Shown piece by piece: positions 16,368 to 23,529 of a DNA stretch of 64,000 bases. Position numbers and translations under genes: made by a program. The DNA comes from Sphaerobacter thermophilus DSM 20745. GTDB lineage: Bacteria > Chloroflexota > Chloroflexia > Thermomicrobiales > Thermomicrobiaceae. Where the stretch lies: assembly GCF_000024985.1 (NCBI RefSeq), contig NC_013523.1:682001-746000 (forward strand), written 5' to 3'. The notes under the pieces are model-generated. The model did no database searches. It was not told where the DNA came from and saw only the letters and a program-made list of their open reading frames with translations. The stretch's first letter is position 1, and every line of letters begins with the position of its first letter.

Positions 16368-17114
16368 ATGCGCCAGAGCGATGATCCCCGACCCAATGGC
16401 TGGGACGCCGCCCGCCGAACCGCGTTCCTCCCCTCAGTTCGCCTGTTCCGCGAGCTGCCCCCCGAGGCGCTGGCCGCCATCGCCTACCGCCTGCGACCAC
16501 GGCCGCTCGAGGCGGGCGAGTTCGTCTTCCTCGCGGGCACTCCTGCGGCGCATGTCAGCCTCCTGGCCGAGGGGCGGATCAAGATCATCCGGGAGACGGA
16601 GGACGGACGTGAGGTCATCCTCCGGGTGATCCAGCCGGGGGAGATCTTCGGCGGCGCCGGCATCTGGGGTGAGGCGGTCTACCCGGCGAGCGCCGTCGCC
16701 CTCGATGCAGGTGTTGTGCTGCAGATGCCGGTCGGGGATTTCTCTGCGCTGATCGGTGAACATCCTGATGTCGCCCTGGCGGTGATCCGGGAGCTGGCGC
16801 AGCGCCTCCGGGAGGCAGAGGCGCGCATCAGCGAGTTGCAGACCGAGCGGGCCGAGCGCCGCATCGCGCGGGCGCTGCTGCGCCTGGCCAGCAAGACCGG
16901 CGTCCAGACCGAGGATGGGGTTGAGATCGGGCTGCGGCTGACGCGCCAGGATCTGGCCGAGCTGGCGGGGACCACGTTGGGCACCGCCAGCCGGACGCTG
17001 AGCGCCTGGGATCGTGCCGGGCTGATCATTGCCGGGCGGGAGCGCGTGGTCATCCGCGAGATGCACCGGTTGGTCGCCCTGGCGGAGGACCTGCACGAAC
17101 TGGAGAGCGAGTGA
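16368..17114 (+). CDS. Crp/Fnr-family transcription regulator
   Basis: A 248-residue regulator with a cyclic-nucleotide-binding-type sensor domain (about 25-140; FLAGTPAAHVSLLAEGRIKI, REVILRVIQPGEIFGG), a dimer helix, and a C-terminal winged helix (about 170-235; LRLTRQDLAELAGTTLGTASRTLSAW). The recognition helix reads GTASR where FNR has ExxSR, so Ser and Arg are kept but the Glu position is Gly. No cysteine cluster for an Fe-S centre is present. Two palindromes of the form TTGCG-N4-CGCAA lie upstream of the adjacent DUF1858 gene and of the DUF59 operon; this regulator is the obvious candidate to bind them. The ATG at 16368 has GGGAG nine bases upstream. Confidence 0.88.
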   Translation: MRQSDDPRPNGWDAARRTAFLPSVRLFRELPPEALAAIAYRLRPRPLEAGEFVFLAGTPAAHVSLLAEGRIKIIRETEDGREVILRVIQPGEIFGGAGIWGEAVYPASAVALDAGVVLQMPVGDFSALIGEHPDVALAVIRELAQRLREAEARISELQTERAERRIARALLRLASKTGVQTEDGVEIGLRLTRQDLAELAGTTLGTASRTLSAWDRAGLIIAGRERVVIREMHRLVALAEDLHELESE

Positions 17115-17134
17115 GGCGGGCAGCGAGGGCCTCC

Positions 17135-17148
17135 TTGCGCAAGCGCAA
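17135..17148. promoter_or_regulatory. Crp/Fnr-type palindrome upstream of DUF1858 gene
   Basis: TTGCGCAAGCGCAA fits TTGCG-N4-CGCAA, which resembles sites described for NnrR-type regulators of nitric oxide genes. It ends 77 bases before the ATG at 17226 and is flanked by GCCTCC and AGACG, exactly as the second copy at 22239-22254 is. It lies in the intergenic region right after the Crp/Fnr gene. Confidence 0.6.
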
Positions 17149-17225
17149 AGACGCTGTGCGTGCGGCGTGTCAACCTGTCAGGGACCCCGACACGCGTCGT
17201 GGGCGTACTCGGGCTGGAGTGTGAC

Positions 17226-17456
17226 ATGACACCGGCTGACGCATCGCTGATCGGTCCCGACACGAACGTGGAGGCCCTGCTCGACCGGTTCCCGGTGGCG
17301 GCGACCGTCTTCCTCCGCCGCCGAATGCACTGCGTCGGTTGCAGCATGGCGCGCTTCGAGACCATAGCCGACGTGTGCGCCATCTACCGGCAGCCGCTGC
17401 AGGCGATGCTGGCGGACTTGAACGCCGCCGTGCGCGGCGGGGCGCACGCGGGCTGA
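17226..17456 (+). CDS. DUF1858 domain protein
   Basis: A 76-residue protein covering essentially one DUF1858 domain: TNVEALLDRFPVAATVFLRR, then the conserved CVGC (Cys36, Cys39) and FETIADVCAIYRQPLQAML. DUF1858 occurs with hybrid-cluster proteins, DUF2249 proteins and other nitrosative or anaerobic stress factors, and its cysteines may bind metal or sulfur. The ATG at 17226 is preferred over an upstream frame start at 17160 because it keeps the palindrome and leader outside the gene and has GGAG upstream. Confidence 0.8.
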   Translation: MTPADASLIGPDTNVEALLDRFPVAATVFLRRRMHCVGCSMARFETIADVCAIYRQPLQAMLADLNAAVRGGAHAG

Positions 17457-17573
17457 CCGGACTGGTCCCCGGCGGCCATGAAGCGCATGACGGTCCAGTT
17501 CGCGGTCAGGAGTTTGCGGGATCAGTGCTCAGGGCGCCGGGGATGTTGTTGATCGAGCTGAACAGGGGAGGTC

Positions 17574-17816
17574 ATGACCTACGTCATTGCGGAGCCCTGC
17601 ATCGGCGTGAAGGACGCCTCCTGCGTGGAGGTGTGCCCTGTGGACTGCATTCACTCCGATGACGAGGCCGAGCAGTACTACATCGATCCGGATGAGTGCA
17701 TCGACTGCGGGGTATGCGCCGAAGTCTGCCCAGTCGAGGCCATCTTCTTCGAGGATGACCTGCCCGAGCAGTGGGCCGACTTCCTGCGCATCAACCGCGA
17801 GTACTTCCAAAAGTAA
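17574..17816 (+). CDS. 7Fe ferredoxin (3Fe-4S/4Fe-4S)
   Basis: An 80-residue ferredoxin. The first cluster motif is C-x7-C-x3-CP (Cys9, Cys17, Cys21 in [17 protein letters not shown]) and the second is [12 protein letters not shown]. The wide first spacing is that of seven-iron ferredoxins with one 3Fe-4S and one 4Fe-4S cluster. It would carry electrons in the cytoplasm. The ATG has GGGGAGGT three bases ahead. It stands between the DUF1858 gene and coxI, 117 bases after the former. A weak hairpin (GGCCCGC at 17822-17828 with GCGGGCC at 17861-17867) follows. Confidence 0.9.
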   Translation: MTYVIAEPCIGVKDASCVEVCPVDCIHSDDEAEQYYIDPDECIDCGVCAEVCPVEAIFFEDDLPEQWADFLRINREYFQK

Positions 17817-17930
17817 CCGGAGGCCCGCACTCCCCGGCCTCGTCTCCCAGGATCGGAGGCGCGGGCCGGGGGTGAGGACCGGTCGACGACCCCGGACGCG
17901 CGCCAGACACTTGAGCAAGGGGAGGTCGCC

Positions 17931-19826
17931 ATGACGCAGCCAGCCGTCACGCTTGAACGGCGACAGCCGTCGCTCGGTTCCACGATCTGGAGCTGGATCA
18001 CGACTGTCGACCACAAGCGCATCGGGATCCTCTATCTGTTCACCTCACTCTCGTTCTTCTTCGTAGCGGGCGCGCTTGCACTCGTCATCCGGGCACAACT
18101 GGCCGTGCCGGACAACACGCTCGTCAGCCCGGACGCGTACAACCAGGTCTTCACCATGCACGGCCTGATGATGATCTTTCTCGTCGCAATGCCGCTCAAT
18201 GCTGCCTTCTTCAACATCCTGGTCCCGCTCATGATCGGCGCGCGCGACGTGGCGTTCCCCCGGCTCAATGCCTTTAGCTACTGGGCGTACTTGTTCGGGT
18301 CGATCCTCCTCCTCACCAGCCTGGTCCTGGGAGAAGCGCCCAACGCAGGCTGGTTCGCCTACGCCAACCTGACCAGCGAAACCTTCTCGCCCGGGCGCAA
18401 CCTCGACTTCTATACGATGAGCCTGCAGGTGCTGGGCGTCTCCTCCCTGGCGTCGGCGCTGAACTTCTTCGTGACCATCGTCAACATGCGGGCGCCGGGG
18501 ATGACGATGCTGCGGATGCCGCTCTTCGTCTGGATGACCTTCATCACCTCGGTCCTGATGCTGCTCGCCTTCCCGCCGCTGACGATCGGGCTGATCGAGT
18601 TGATGTTTGACCGCTACTTCGGCACCGTCTTCTATCAGCCTGCCGCGGCGGGTGACCCGGTCCTGTGGCAGCACCTCTTCTGGATCTTCGGTCACCCGGA
18701 GGTCTATATCCTGATCCTGCCCGCCTTCGGGGTCATCTCGGAGATCCTGCCGACGTTCTCTCGCAAGCCGCTCTTCGGTTACCCGTTCATGGTCTACTCC
18801 GGTATCGCCATCGCGTTCCTGTCCTTCGGCGTCTGGGCGCATCACATGTTCGCCGTGGGGCTCGGAGCGATACCCAACTCGGTGTTCGGCACGACGACCA
18901 TGCTGATCGCCATCCCCACCGGCGTGAAGATCTTCAACTGGCTGGGGACCCTCTGGGGCGGCTCGATCCGGATCACCGCTCCGCTGCTGTTCGCCGTGGG
19001 GTTCGTCGGGATGTTCACCATTGGCGGCATCTCGGGCGTGATGCACGCCTCGGTGCCGGTCGACTACTGGCAGACCGACACCTACTTCGTGGTGGCCCAC
19101 TTCCATTACGTGCTCTTCGGCGGCACGATCATGGCCCTCCTGGGTGGCATCTACTACTGGTTCCCCAAGATCTTTGGGCGGATGCTGAACGATCGGCTGG
19201 GGCAGGTGCACTTCTGGCTGACGCTGATCTTCTTCAACGTTACCTTCTTCCCGATGCACTTCCTCGGGGTCGACGGCATGCCGCGCCGCATCTTCACCTA
19301 CGCCTCCGGGATGGGCTGGGACCTGTGGAACATGGTCGAGACGGTCGGGGCGTTCGGTCTCGGGCTCTCGATGCTCCTCCTGGTCTACAACGTGGTGACG
19401 TCCCTGCGCTCGGGCGAGCGCGCGAAGGCCGACCCGTGGGACGGCCGCACGCTGGAGTGGTCGATCCCCTCGCCGCCGCCTGAGTACAACTTCGCCGAGA
19501 TCCCGCACGTGCGTGGGCGTGACGACTGGTGGCGGCGGAAGCAGGAGATTGCGGACGGGTCGGCCCAGCCGCCGGCGACCCAGCCGAAGGCGCCGATCGA
19601 GCTGCCGCTACCGTCGTACGTGCCGTTGCTCGCCTCACTGTCGCTGACGATCGCGGCGGCGGGGATGGTGTGGCAGGTCTACCCGGTGGTCGGGATCGGC
19701 CTGGCGCTCCTCCTCATGAGCCTCGTCGCCTGGGCGCTGGAGCCGAATCACCCCACGGGCCCGGCGCACCACTCCGCGCAGCCGCAACCCGGTTCCCAAC
19801 CCATCCAGCAGCCGACAAGCGACTGA
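17931..19826 (+). CDS. ctaD: Cytochrome c oxidase subunit I (haem-copper oxidase, A-type)
   Basis: A 631-residue integral membrane protein with at least 12 helices. Haem and copper ligands are visible: His77 in TMHGLMM (low-spin haem), His255 and Tyr259 in GHPEVYI (CuB and the cross-linked Tyr), His304 and His305 in WAHHMF (CuB), and His390 and His392 in AHFHYV (haem a3 and low-spin haem). Glu257 marks an A1-type D-channel; Lys333 in PTGVKIF fits the K-channel. The C-terminal extension (about 530-631) has two more hydrophobic segments. No subunit II, III or assembly genes adjoin, so it is an isolated catalytic subunit next to a ferredoxin. The ATG has GGGGAGGT upstream. Confidence 0.92.
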   Translation: MTQPAVTLERRQPSLGSTIWSWITTVDHKRIGILYLFTSLSFFFVAGALALVIRAQLAVPDNTLVSPDAYNQVFTMHGLMMIFLVAMPLNAAFFNILVPLMIGARDVAFPRLNAFSYWAYLFGSILLLTSLVLGEAPNAGWFAYANLTSETFSPGRNLDFYTMSLQVLGVSSLASALNFFVTIVNMRAPGMTMLRMPLFVWMTFITSVLMLLAFPPLTIGLIELMFDRYFGTVFYQPAAAGDPVLWQHLFWIFGHPEVYILILPAFGVISEILPTFSRKPLFGYPFMVYSGIAIAFLSFGVWAHHMFAVGLGAIPNSVFGTTTMLIAIPTGVKIFNWLGTLWGGSIRITAPLLFAVGFVGMFTIGGISGVMHASVPVDYWQTDTYFVVAHFHYVLFGGTIMALLGGIYYWFPKIFGRMLNDRLGQVHFWLTLIFFNVTFFPMHFLGVDGMPRRIFTYASGMGWDLWNMVETVGAFGLGLSMLLLVYNVVTSLRSGERAKADPWDGRTLEWSIPSPPPEYNFAEIPHVRGRDDWWRRKQEIADGSAQPPATQPKAPIELPLPSYVPLLASLSLTIAAAGMVWQVYPVVGIGLALLLMSLVAWALEPNHPTGPAHHSAQPQPGSQPIQQPTSD

Positions 19827-19847
19827 CCGCCGGGCTGTGCGAGAATC

Positions 19848-19876
19848 GAGGACCGGGCATGTAGAGCCCGGTCCTC
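19848..19876 (+). terminator. Hairpin terminator after coxI
   Basis: A perfect 11-bp stem (GAGGACCGGGC at 19848-19858 with its complement at 19866-19876) around a 7-base loop, 22 bases after the coxI stop codon. The following AGTCGTTGTGG has few T residues. Confidence 0.7.
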
Positions 19877-19910
19877 AGTCGTTGTGGAGAAAACATGGGG
19901 AGGAGTCGGA

Positions 19911-20870
19911 ATGGGTGCGCGCGTCGAACCAGTCAGCTTCACCATCGAGCCGCTGCCGCCGTTCCGGCTCGACCTGACGGTCTGGGTCCTCCGCCGCCGG
20001 CCGGACAACGTGGTGGATCGCTGGGACGGCCGGACGTACCGGCGGGTGCTCCCCGTGAACGGCCAGCCGATCGAGGTCGCCGTCACCCAGACCGGGCCGG
20101 TGGATTCGCCGTGCCTGCACGTTGTCGCGTCCGGCCCGGGCGCCGACGAAACGGTGGTTCCGGAGCTCCGGCGGACGCTCATGCGCACACTGGGCACGGG
20201 CGTGGATCTGAGCGGCTTCTCCCGACTGGCCGCGGGCGACCCGGCGCTCGCCGAACTCGCCGACCGCCTCCGCGGCGCGAAACCCACCCGCTACCCGACG
20301 GTCTATGAGGCACTGGTCAATGCCATCGCCTGCCAGCAGATCACGCTGACCTTCGGCCTGCGGATCCTGTCGCGCCTAGCCCAAGAATGCGGCATGACCA
20401 TCGAACGCGACGGCGAGACTCACGTCGCCTTCCCCCGCCCGGAGGACGTACTCACCGTAAGCCCGGACCGCCTGCGCGAGTTGGGTTTCAGCCGGCAGAA
20501 GGCGCGGGCGGTGCTGGAGCTATCGGAGCGCCTGGTCGACGGGTCGCTGGACCTGGAGCCTCTGGAGGACCTGCCGGACGACGCGGCGATGGAGCGCCTG
20601 CTCGCACTGCGCGGTGTCGGGCGCTGGACGGCGGAGTATGTCCTGCTACGCGGACTCGGACGGGTGCACATCTTCCCCGGCGATGACGTCGGCGGGCGGA
20701 ACAACCTCCGCCGCTGGCTCGGCATTGAGGAAGCGCTCGACTACGACGGCGTGCAGCGCGTGCTCGGGGCCTGGCGCGACTACGGCGGGCTCCTGTACTT
20801 CTACCTGCTCCTGTCCCGGATCGCCGAAGCAGGCCATGTGGCGCTGGATGGTCCACGGGAGGCGTCATAA
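19911..20870 (+). CDS. DNA-3-methyladenine glycosylase II (AlkA-like, HhH-GPD)
   Basis: A 319-residue DNA glycosylase. The N-terminal AlkA-like domain (about 5-110) is followed by the HhH-GPD domain: ALVNAIACQQITL, LGFSRQKARAVLELSERL, the helix-hairpin-helix LRGVGRWTAEYVLLRGLGR (about 233-251) and HIFPGDDVGGRNNL. Asp259 in GDDVG is at the position of the catalytic Asp that removes alkylated bases. The ATG at 19911 is preceded by GGGGAGGAG; an upstream start at 19884 lies in the terminator region. It stands alone between two terminator or repeat regions. Confidence 0.88.
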   Translation: MGARVEPVSFTIEPLPPFRLDLTVWVLRRRPDNVVDRWDGRTYRRVLPVNGQPIEVAVTQTGPVDSPCLHVVASGPGADETVVPELRRTLMRTLGTGVDLSGFSRLAAGDPALAELADRLRGAKPTRYPTVYEALVNAIACQQITLTFGLRILSRLAQECGMTIERDGETHVAFPRPEDVLTVSPDRLRELGFSRQKARAVLELSERLVDGSLDLEPLEDLPDDAAMERLLALRGVGRWTAEYVLLRGLGRVHIFPGDDVGGRNNLRRWLGIEEALDYDGVQRVLGAWRDYGGLLYFYLLLSRIAEAGHVALDGPREAS

Positions 20871-20896
20871 CAGACCCGGGCCACCGCGTGAACCAA

Positions 20897-21008
20897 TGTC
20901 ATCCTGAGCGGAGCCTGGACCGGCGCCAGCCGGGCCTGGCAAAGTCGAAGGATCTCTAAGCGGGGTGGTCGCCGCAGCGCGAGATCCTTCGCTGCGCTAA
21001 GGATGACA
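20897..21008. repeat. TGTCATCCT-type dispersed repeat, copy 1
   Basis: Outer arms TGTCATCCT (20897-20905) and AGGATGACA (21000-21008), and inner perfect arms CGAAGGATCTC (20946-20956) and GAGATCCTTCG (20981-20991). A second copy is at 61682-61798, and half copies occur near 10037-10049 (CCTGTCCTGAGCGGAGC) and 21035-21063 (CTCGGGATGACAGG). The element can fold into a long hairpin. Confidence 0.7.
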
Positions 21009-21133
21009 CACCACCCGCAGCAGATGCGCCGCGCTGGGGCGGGTGGCTCCACTCGGGATGACAGGCAAACCAAGGGGCTCTCCCGCCTTATACCAGCCTA
21101 ATCGGGTGCACCGAGTGGTGCTGGTTCCAGTAC

Positions 21134-21598
21134 TTGAAGGCGGAACCGAGCGCCGTAGTGATTTACCACCGGCCAGGTTGGACGTCTGGTGGGCTCGGCT
21201 ATGTTCTTGCAGGGCAAGCTCAAGGCGAGTGGTACAGTGTCCTGGAAGGCAGCGGGGATGGCCTGCCGGGTGCGCGCCCATACCTGACCGTTCTGAGTGG
21301 ACCGATGCCGCCCGCGGCGGTCACCTCGCGGTACGGTGTCCGGTACCCCGCTGTAAAGACGATTGGCCGGGCGCTGCGCCCAGAGGTGGCGATCGTCGAG
21401 GTGGAGTACGACGACGGCGCCGTGCAGCAGACGGGCCTCACCAACGGTGTCTTCGCACTCTTCAGGGAGGCGAGCACGACCTGTGCGATCAGGGCCTACG
21501 ACGCGCAGGAGCGGCTGTTGCACGAGGTTCGGGTGCCCAACGACCCATCCCCCTTCATGCGCTTCGGCCACGACGCGCCGGGGGCGTGCCGGGAGTAG
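21134..21598 (+). CDS. Hypothetical protein, possibly 5'-truncated
   Basis: The 154-residue frame looks like real protein in its second half: VAIVEVEYDDGAVQQTGLTN, GVFALFREASTTCAIRAYDA and ERLLHEVRVPNDPSPF. This resembles the beta-rich C-terminal part of surface or regulatory proteins of Thermomicrobia, but I do not recognise the family. The only start is a TTG without a ribosome binding site, and the open frame continues upstream to 21062 inside the dispersed repeat. The 5' part may have been lost when the repeat inserted. The opposite strand has a comparable open frame (21098-21571), which I consider spurious. Confidence 0.5.
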   Translation: MKAEPSAVVIYHRPGWTSGGLGYVLAGQAQGEWYSVLEGSGDGLPGARPYLTVLSGPMPPAAVTSRYGVRYPAVKTIGRALRPEVAIVEVEYDDGAVQQTGLTNGVFALFREASTTCAIRAYDAQERLLHEVRVPNDPSPFMRFGHDAPGACRE

Positions 21599-21660
21599 GC
21601 GGCCTCGTGTCGCTCTCCCGCGATGAGCACGTCGATCCTGAGACGTAAGGCGCGGGATCC

Positions 21661-22206
21661 ATGAGCGACGCGACCCGGGTACTCACAATCGGCCACTCGA
21701 CGCGGTCTGTCGAGGAATTGATCGACCTGCTGCGGGAGAACGGCGTGACCCGGCTGGTCGATGTGCGCACCGTGCCCCGGTCGCGCAAGAATCCGCAATT
21801 CAACCGGGAGACGCTGCCCGAGGCACTGGCGGAGGCCGGGATCGCCTACACGCATGCGCCTGAACTGGGCGGGCTCCGGCGGGCGCGAGCCGACTCGCCC
21901 AACACTGGATGGCGCAACGCCTCTTTCCGCGGCTTTGCCGACTACATGCAGACGCCGGAGTTTGCCGCGGCGCTCGACGAACTGATCGACCTCGCCCGCG
22001 GTGAACAGATCGCCATCATGTGCGCCGAGGCGGTCCCCTGGCGCTGCCACCGCTCGCTCATCGCCGACGCGCTCACCGTGCGCGGCATCCCCGTCGCGCA
22101 CATCATGGGTCCGCGCTCCACCCAGCCACACCGCATGACTCCCTTCGCCGTCGTCGACGGCACCGACATCACCTACCCGCCGGAGGAACCAACGAGCCAG
22201 GGTTGA
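21661..22206 (+). CDS. DUF488 domain protein
   Basis: A 181-residue DUF488 protein: LTIGHSTRSVEELIDLLREN, VDVRTVPRSRKNPQFNRE, the LGGLRRAR region, FRGFADYMQTPEF and the CAEAVPWRCHRSLIAD block, with HIMGP near the end. The conserved Cys, Arg and His in CAEAVPWRCHRSLI are typical. The function of the family is not established; some members have been linked to DNA or nucleotide metabolism. The ATG at 21661 follows GCGCGGGATCC, so the ribosome binding site is weak. The gene precedes the palindrome that lies upstream of the DUF59 operon. Confidence 0.88.
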   Translation: MSDATRVLTIGHSTRSVEELIDLLRENGVTRLVDVRTVPRSRKNPQFNRETLPEALAEAGIAYTHAPELGGLRRARADSPNTGWRNASFRGFADYMQTPEFAAALDELIDLARGEQIAIMCAEAVPWRCHRSLIADALTVRGIPVAHIMGPRSTQPHRMTPFAVVDGTDITYPPEEPTSQG

Positions 22207-22238
22207 CCCTGCCGCTGGTAGGTTCTGCTCAGCCTCCG

Positions 22239-22254
22239 TTTGCGCCAGCGCAAA
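22239..22254. promoter_or_regulatory. Crp/Fnr-type palindrome upstream of DUF59 operon
   Basis: TTTGCGCCAGCGCAAA is a perfect inverted repeat with a 2-base centre and fits TTGCG-N4-CGCAA. The flanks (GCCTCC before, GACG after) match the site at 17135-17148. It ends 84 bases before the DUF59 start codon. Confidence 0.6.
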
Positions 22255-22338
22255 GACGTGCCGTTTCGGCTCCGGCATAGTCGGACGTAGCCGGGCGGTA
22301 GGCCCGGCGTGACACGGCACAGGGAGGGGTGCGACCCA

Positions 22339-22668
22339 GTGGGTGAACCTGCGGTGACATCGTTCCTGCTCAACCCGGAGACGGTTCTTGCGGCGCTCTA
22401 TGAGGTCTACGACCCAGAGCTGGGCGTCAACGTGGTCGACCTTGGCCTCGTGTACGGGGTGGAGGTCGACGGGCGCCAGGTGCGCGTGACCATGACGCTG
22501 ACCACGCCAGGGTGCCCGTTGCACGACAGCATCGCGACGGCGGTCGAGGAGGCGGTGCGGACCTACGCTCCGGTCGTACAGGACGTCGTGGTCGATCTCG
22601 TTTGGGACCCGCCCTGGGGCCCGGAGATGATCACGCCGGCCGGGCGTCGTGAGCTGGGCTGGGAATAG
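22339..22668 (+). CDS. DUF59/MIP18-like Fe-S assembly factor
   Basis: A 109-residue single-domain protein with the DUF59 pattern: VLAALYEVYDPELGVNVVDLG, a VTMTLTTPGCPLHDSI stretch with the conserved Cys, and VVDLVWDPPWGPEMIT. Members (PaaD, SufT, MIP18) help insert Fe-S clusters. Here it opens an operon with DUF1858/DUF2249 and membrane proteins, so it may mature a cluster in that system. GTG at 22339 is preferred because AGGGAGGGG lies nine bases ahead; starts at 22309 and 22354 are possible. Confidence 0.85.
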   Translation: MGEPAVTSFLLNPETVLAALYEVYDPELGVNVVDLGLVYGVEVDGRQVRVTMTLTTPGCPLHDSIATAVEEAVRTYAPVVQDVVVDLVWDPPWGPEMITPAGRRELGWE

Positions 22669-22683
22669 GGAGAGCGTTGGCGC

Positions 22684-23529
22684 ATGAGTGAGACGGCACC
22701 GGAGCCGATCCTGGCCTCCTGGAAGGTGAATGAGGTCATCAGCCGGTACCCACACCTGGTGGATGAGCTGGTGAAGTTGAACCCCACCTTCCGCCTGCTG
22801 CGCAACCCGGTCATGCGTCGGGTCCAGAGCCGGCTCGTGACGGTAGAACAGGCCGCGGCGATCGGCGGCATGGAGCCGGCCGAGTTGGTGCGGGCGCTGA
22901 ACCGCGCCATCGGGATCGAAGTCCCCGACGAGCAGCCCGCGGATCAGCTGGCTAGTGCCACGACGGCGGACGTGCCGCCCTGGGTCGGGAACGTGCCGAT
23001 CGATGCCGAGGTCGATGCCCGGCCGATGCAGCGGGAGGGGCGGGAGCCGTTCAGCGCGATCATGGCTGCCGCGCGCAGCACCGCGCCCGGGCACGCGTTC
23101 CGCCTCTGGAACACGTTCGAGCCGATCCCGCTCTACGACGTGCTCGGGCAGCGCGGCTTCGTCCACTATGCCCGGCAGCACGGTCCTGAGGACTGGGAGA
23201 TCCTCTTCTTCCATGCCGGTGGGCGGAGGCGTCACGCGGCACCGCAATCACAGCCGGCCGCGGACGCTCCGGCGCTTGATTGGGAATCCCCGAGCGCCAC
23301 GGTGACGATCGACGTGAGCGATCTGGTGCCGCCCGAGCCGATGATCCGGATCATGGAAGCGCTCGAAGCGCTGCCTGTCGGTGGCACCCTGCTGGTGCAC
23401 CACGTCCGGCGGCCGATGCACCTCTACCCACGGCTCGACGCGCTCGGCTACCGTCATGAGACGCGCGAGCTCGGCCCGGGACGGGTTGAACTGCTGATCG
23501 AGAAGACCGCCAACGTGGAGGCCCAATGA
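22684..23529 (+). CDS. DUF1858-DUF2249-DUF2249 protein
   Basis: A 281-residue three-module protein. Residues about 12-75 form a DUF1858-like domain (VNEVISRYPHLVDELVKLNP, but without the CxxC seen in the 17226 gene). Residues about 105-178 and 207-275 each form a DUF2249 domain (the first with AFRLWNTFEPIPLYDVLGQRG, the second with GTLLVHHVRRPMHLYPRLDALGY). DUF2249 proteins accompany NnrS, hybrid-cluster and denitrification genes and may bind metal or sulfur compounds; the chemistry is not known. The gene begins 15 bases after the DUF59 gene, and its TGA overlaps the next ATG. Confidence 0.85.
   Translation: MSETAPEPILASWKVNEVISRYPHLVDELVKLNPTFRLLRNPVMRRVQSRLVTVEQAAAIGGMEPAELVRALNRAIGIEVPDEQPADQLASATTADVPPWVGNVPIDAEVDARPMQREGREPFSAIMAAARSTAPGHAFRLWNTFEPIPLYDVLGQRGFVHYARQHGPEDWEILFFHAGGRRRHAAPQSQPAADAPALDWESPSATVTIDVSDLVPPEPMIRIMEALEALPVGGTLLVHHVRRPMHLYPRLDALGYRHETRELGPGRVELLIEKTANVEAQ

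Noticed and set aside
17549-17568. FNR-like TTGAT...CTGAAC sequence upstream of the ferredoxin gene
   Set aside because: Only the left half fits TTGAT-N4-ATCAA; the right half does not, and it differs from the TTGCG-N4-CGCAA sites.
18045-19508. 487-codon open frame antisense to coxI
   Set aside because: Very rich in His, Arg, Asp and Glu without hydrophobic core; it mirrors the codon bias of the haem-copper oxidase gene, whose metal ligands are intact.
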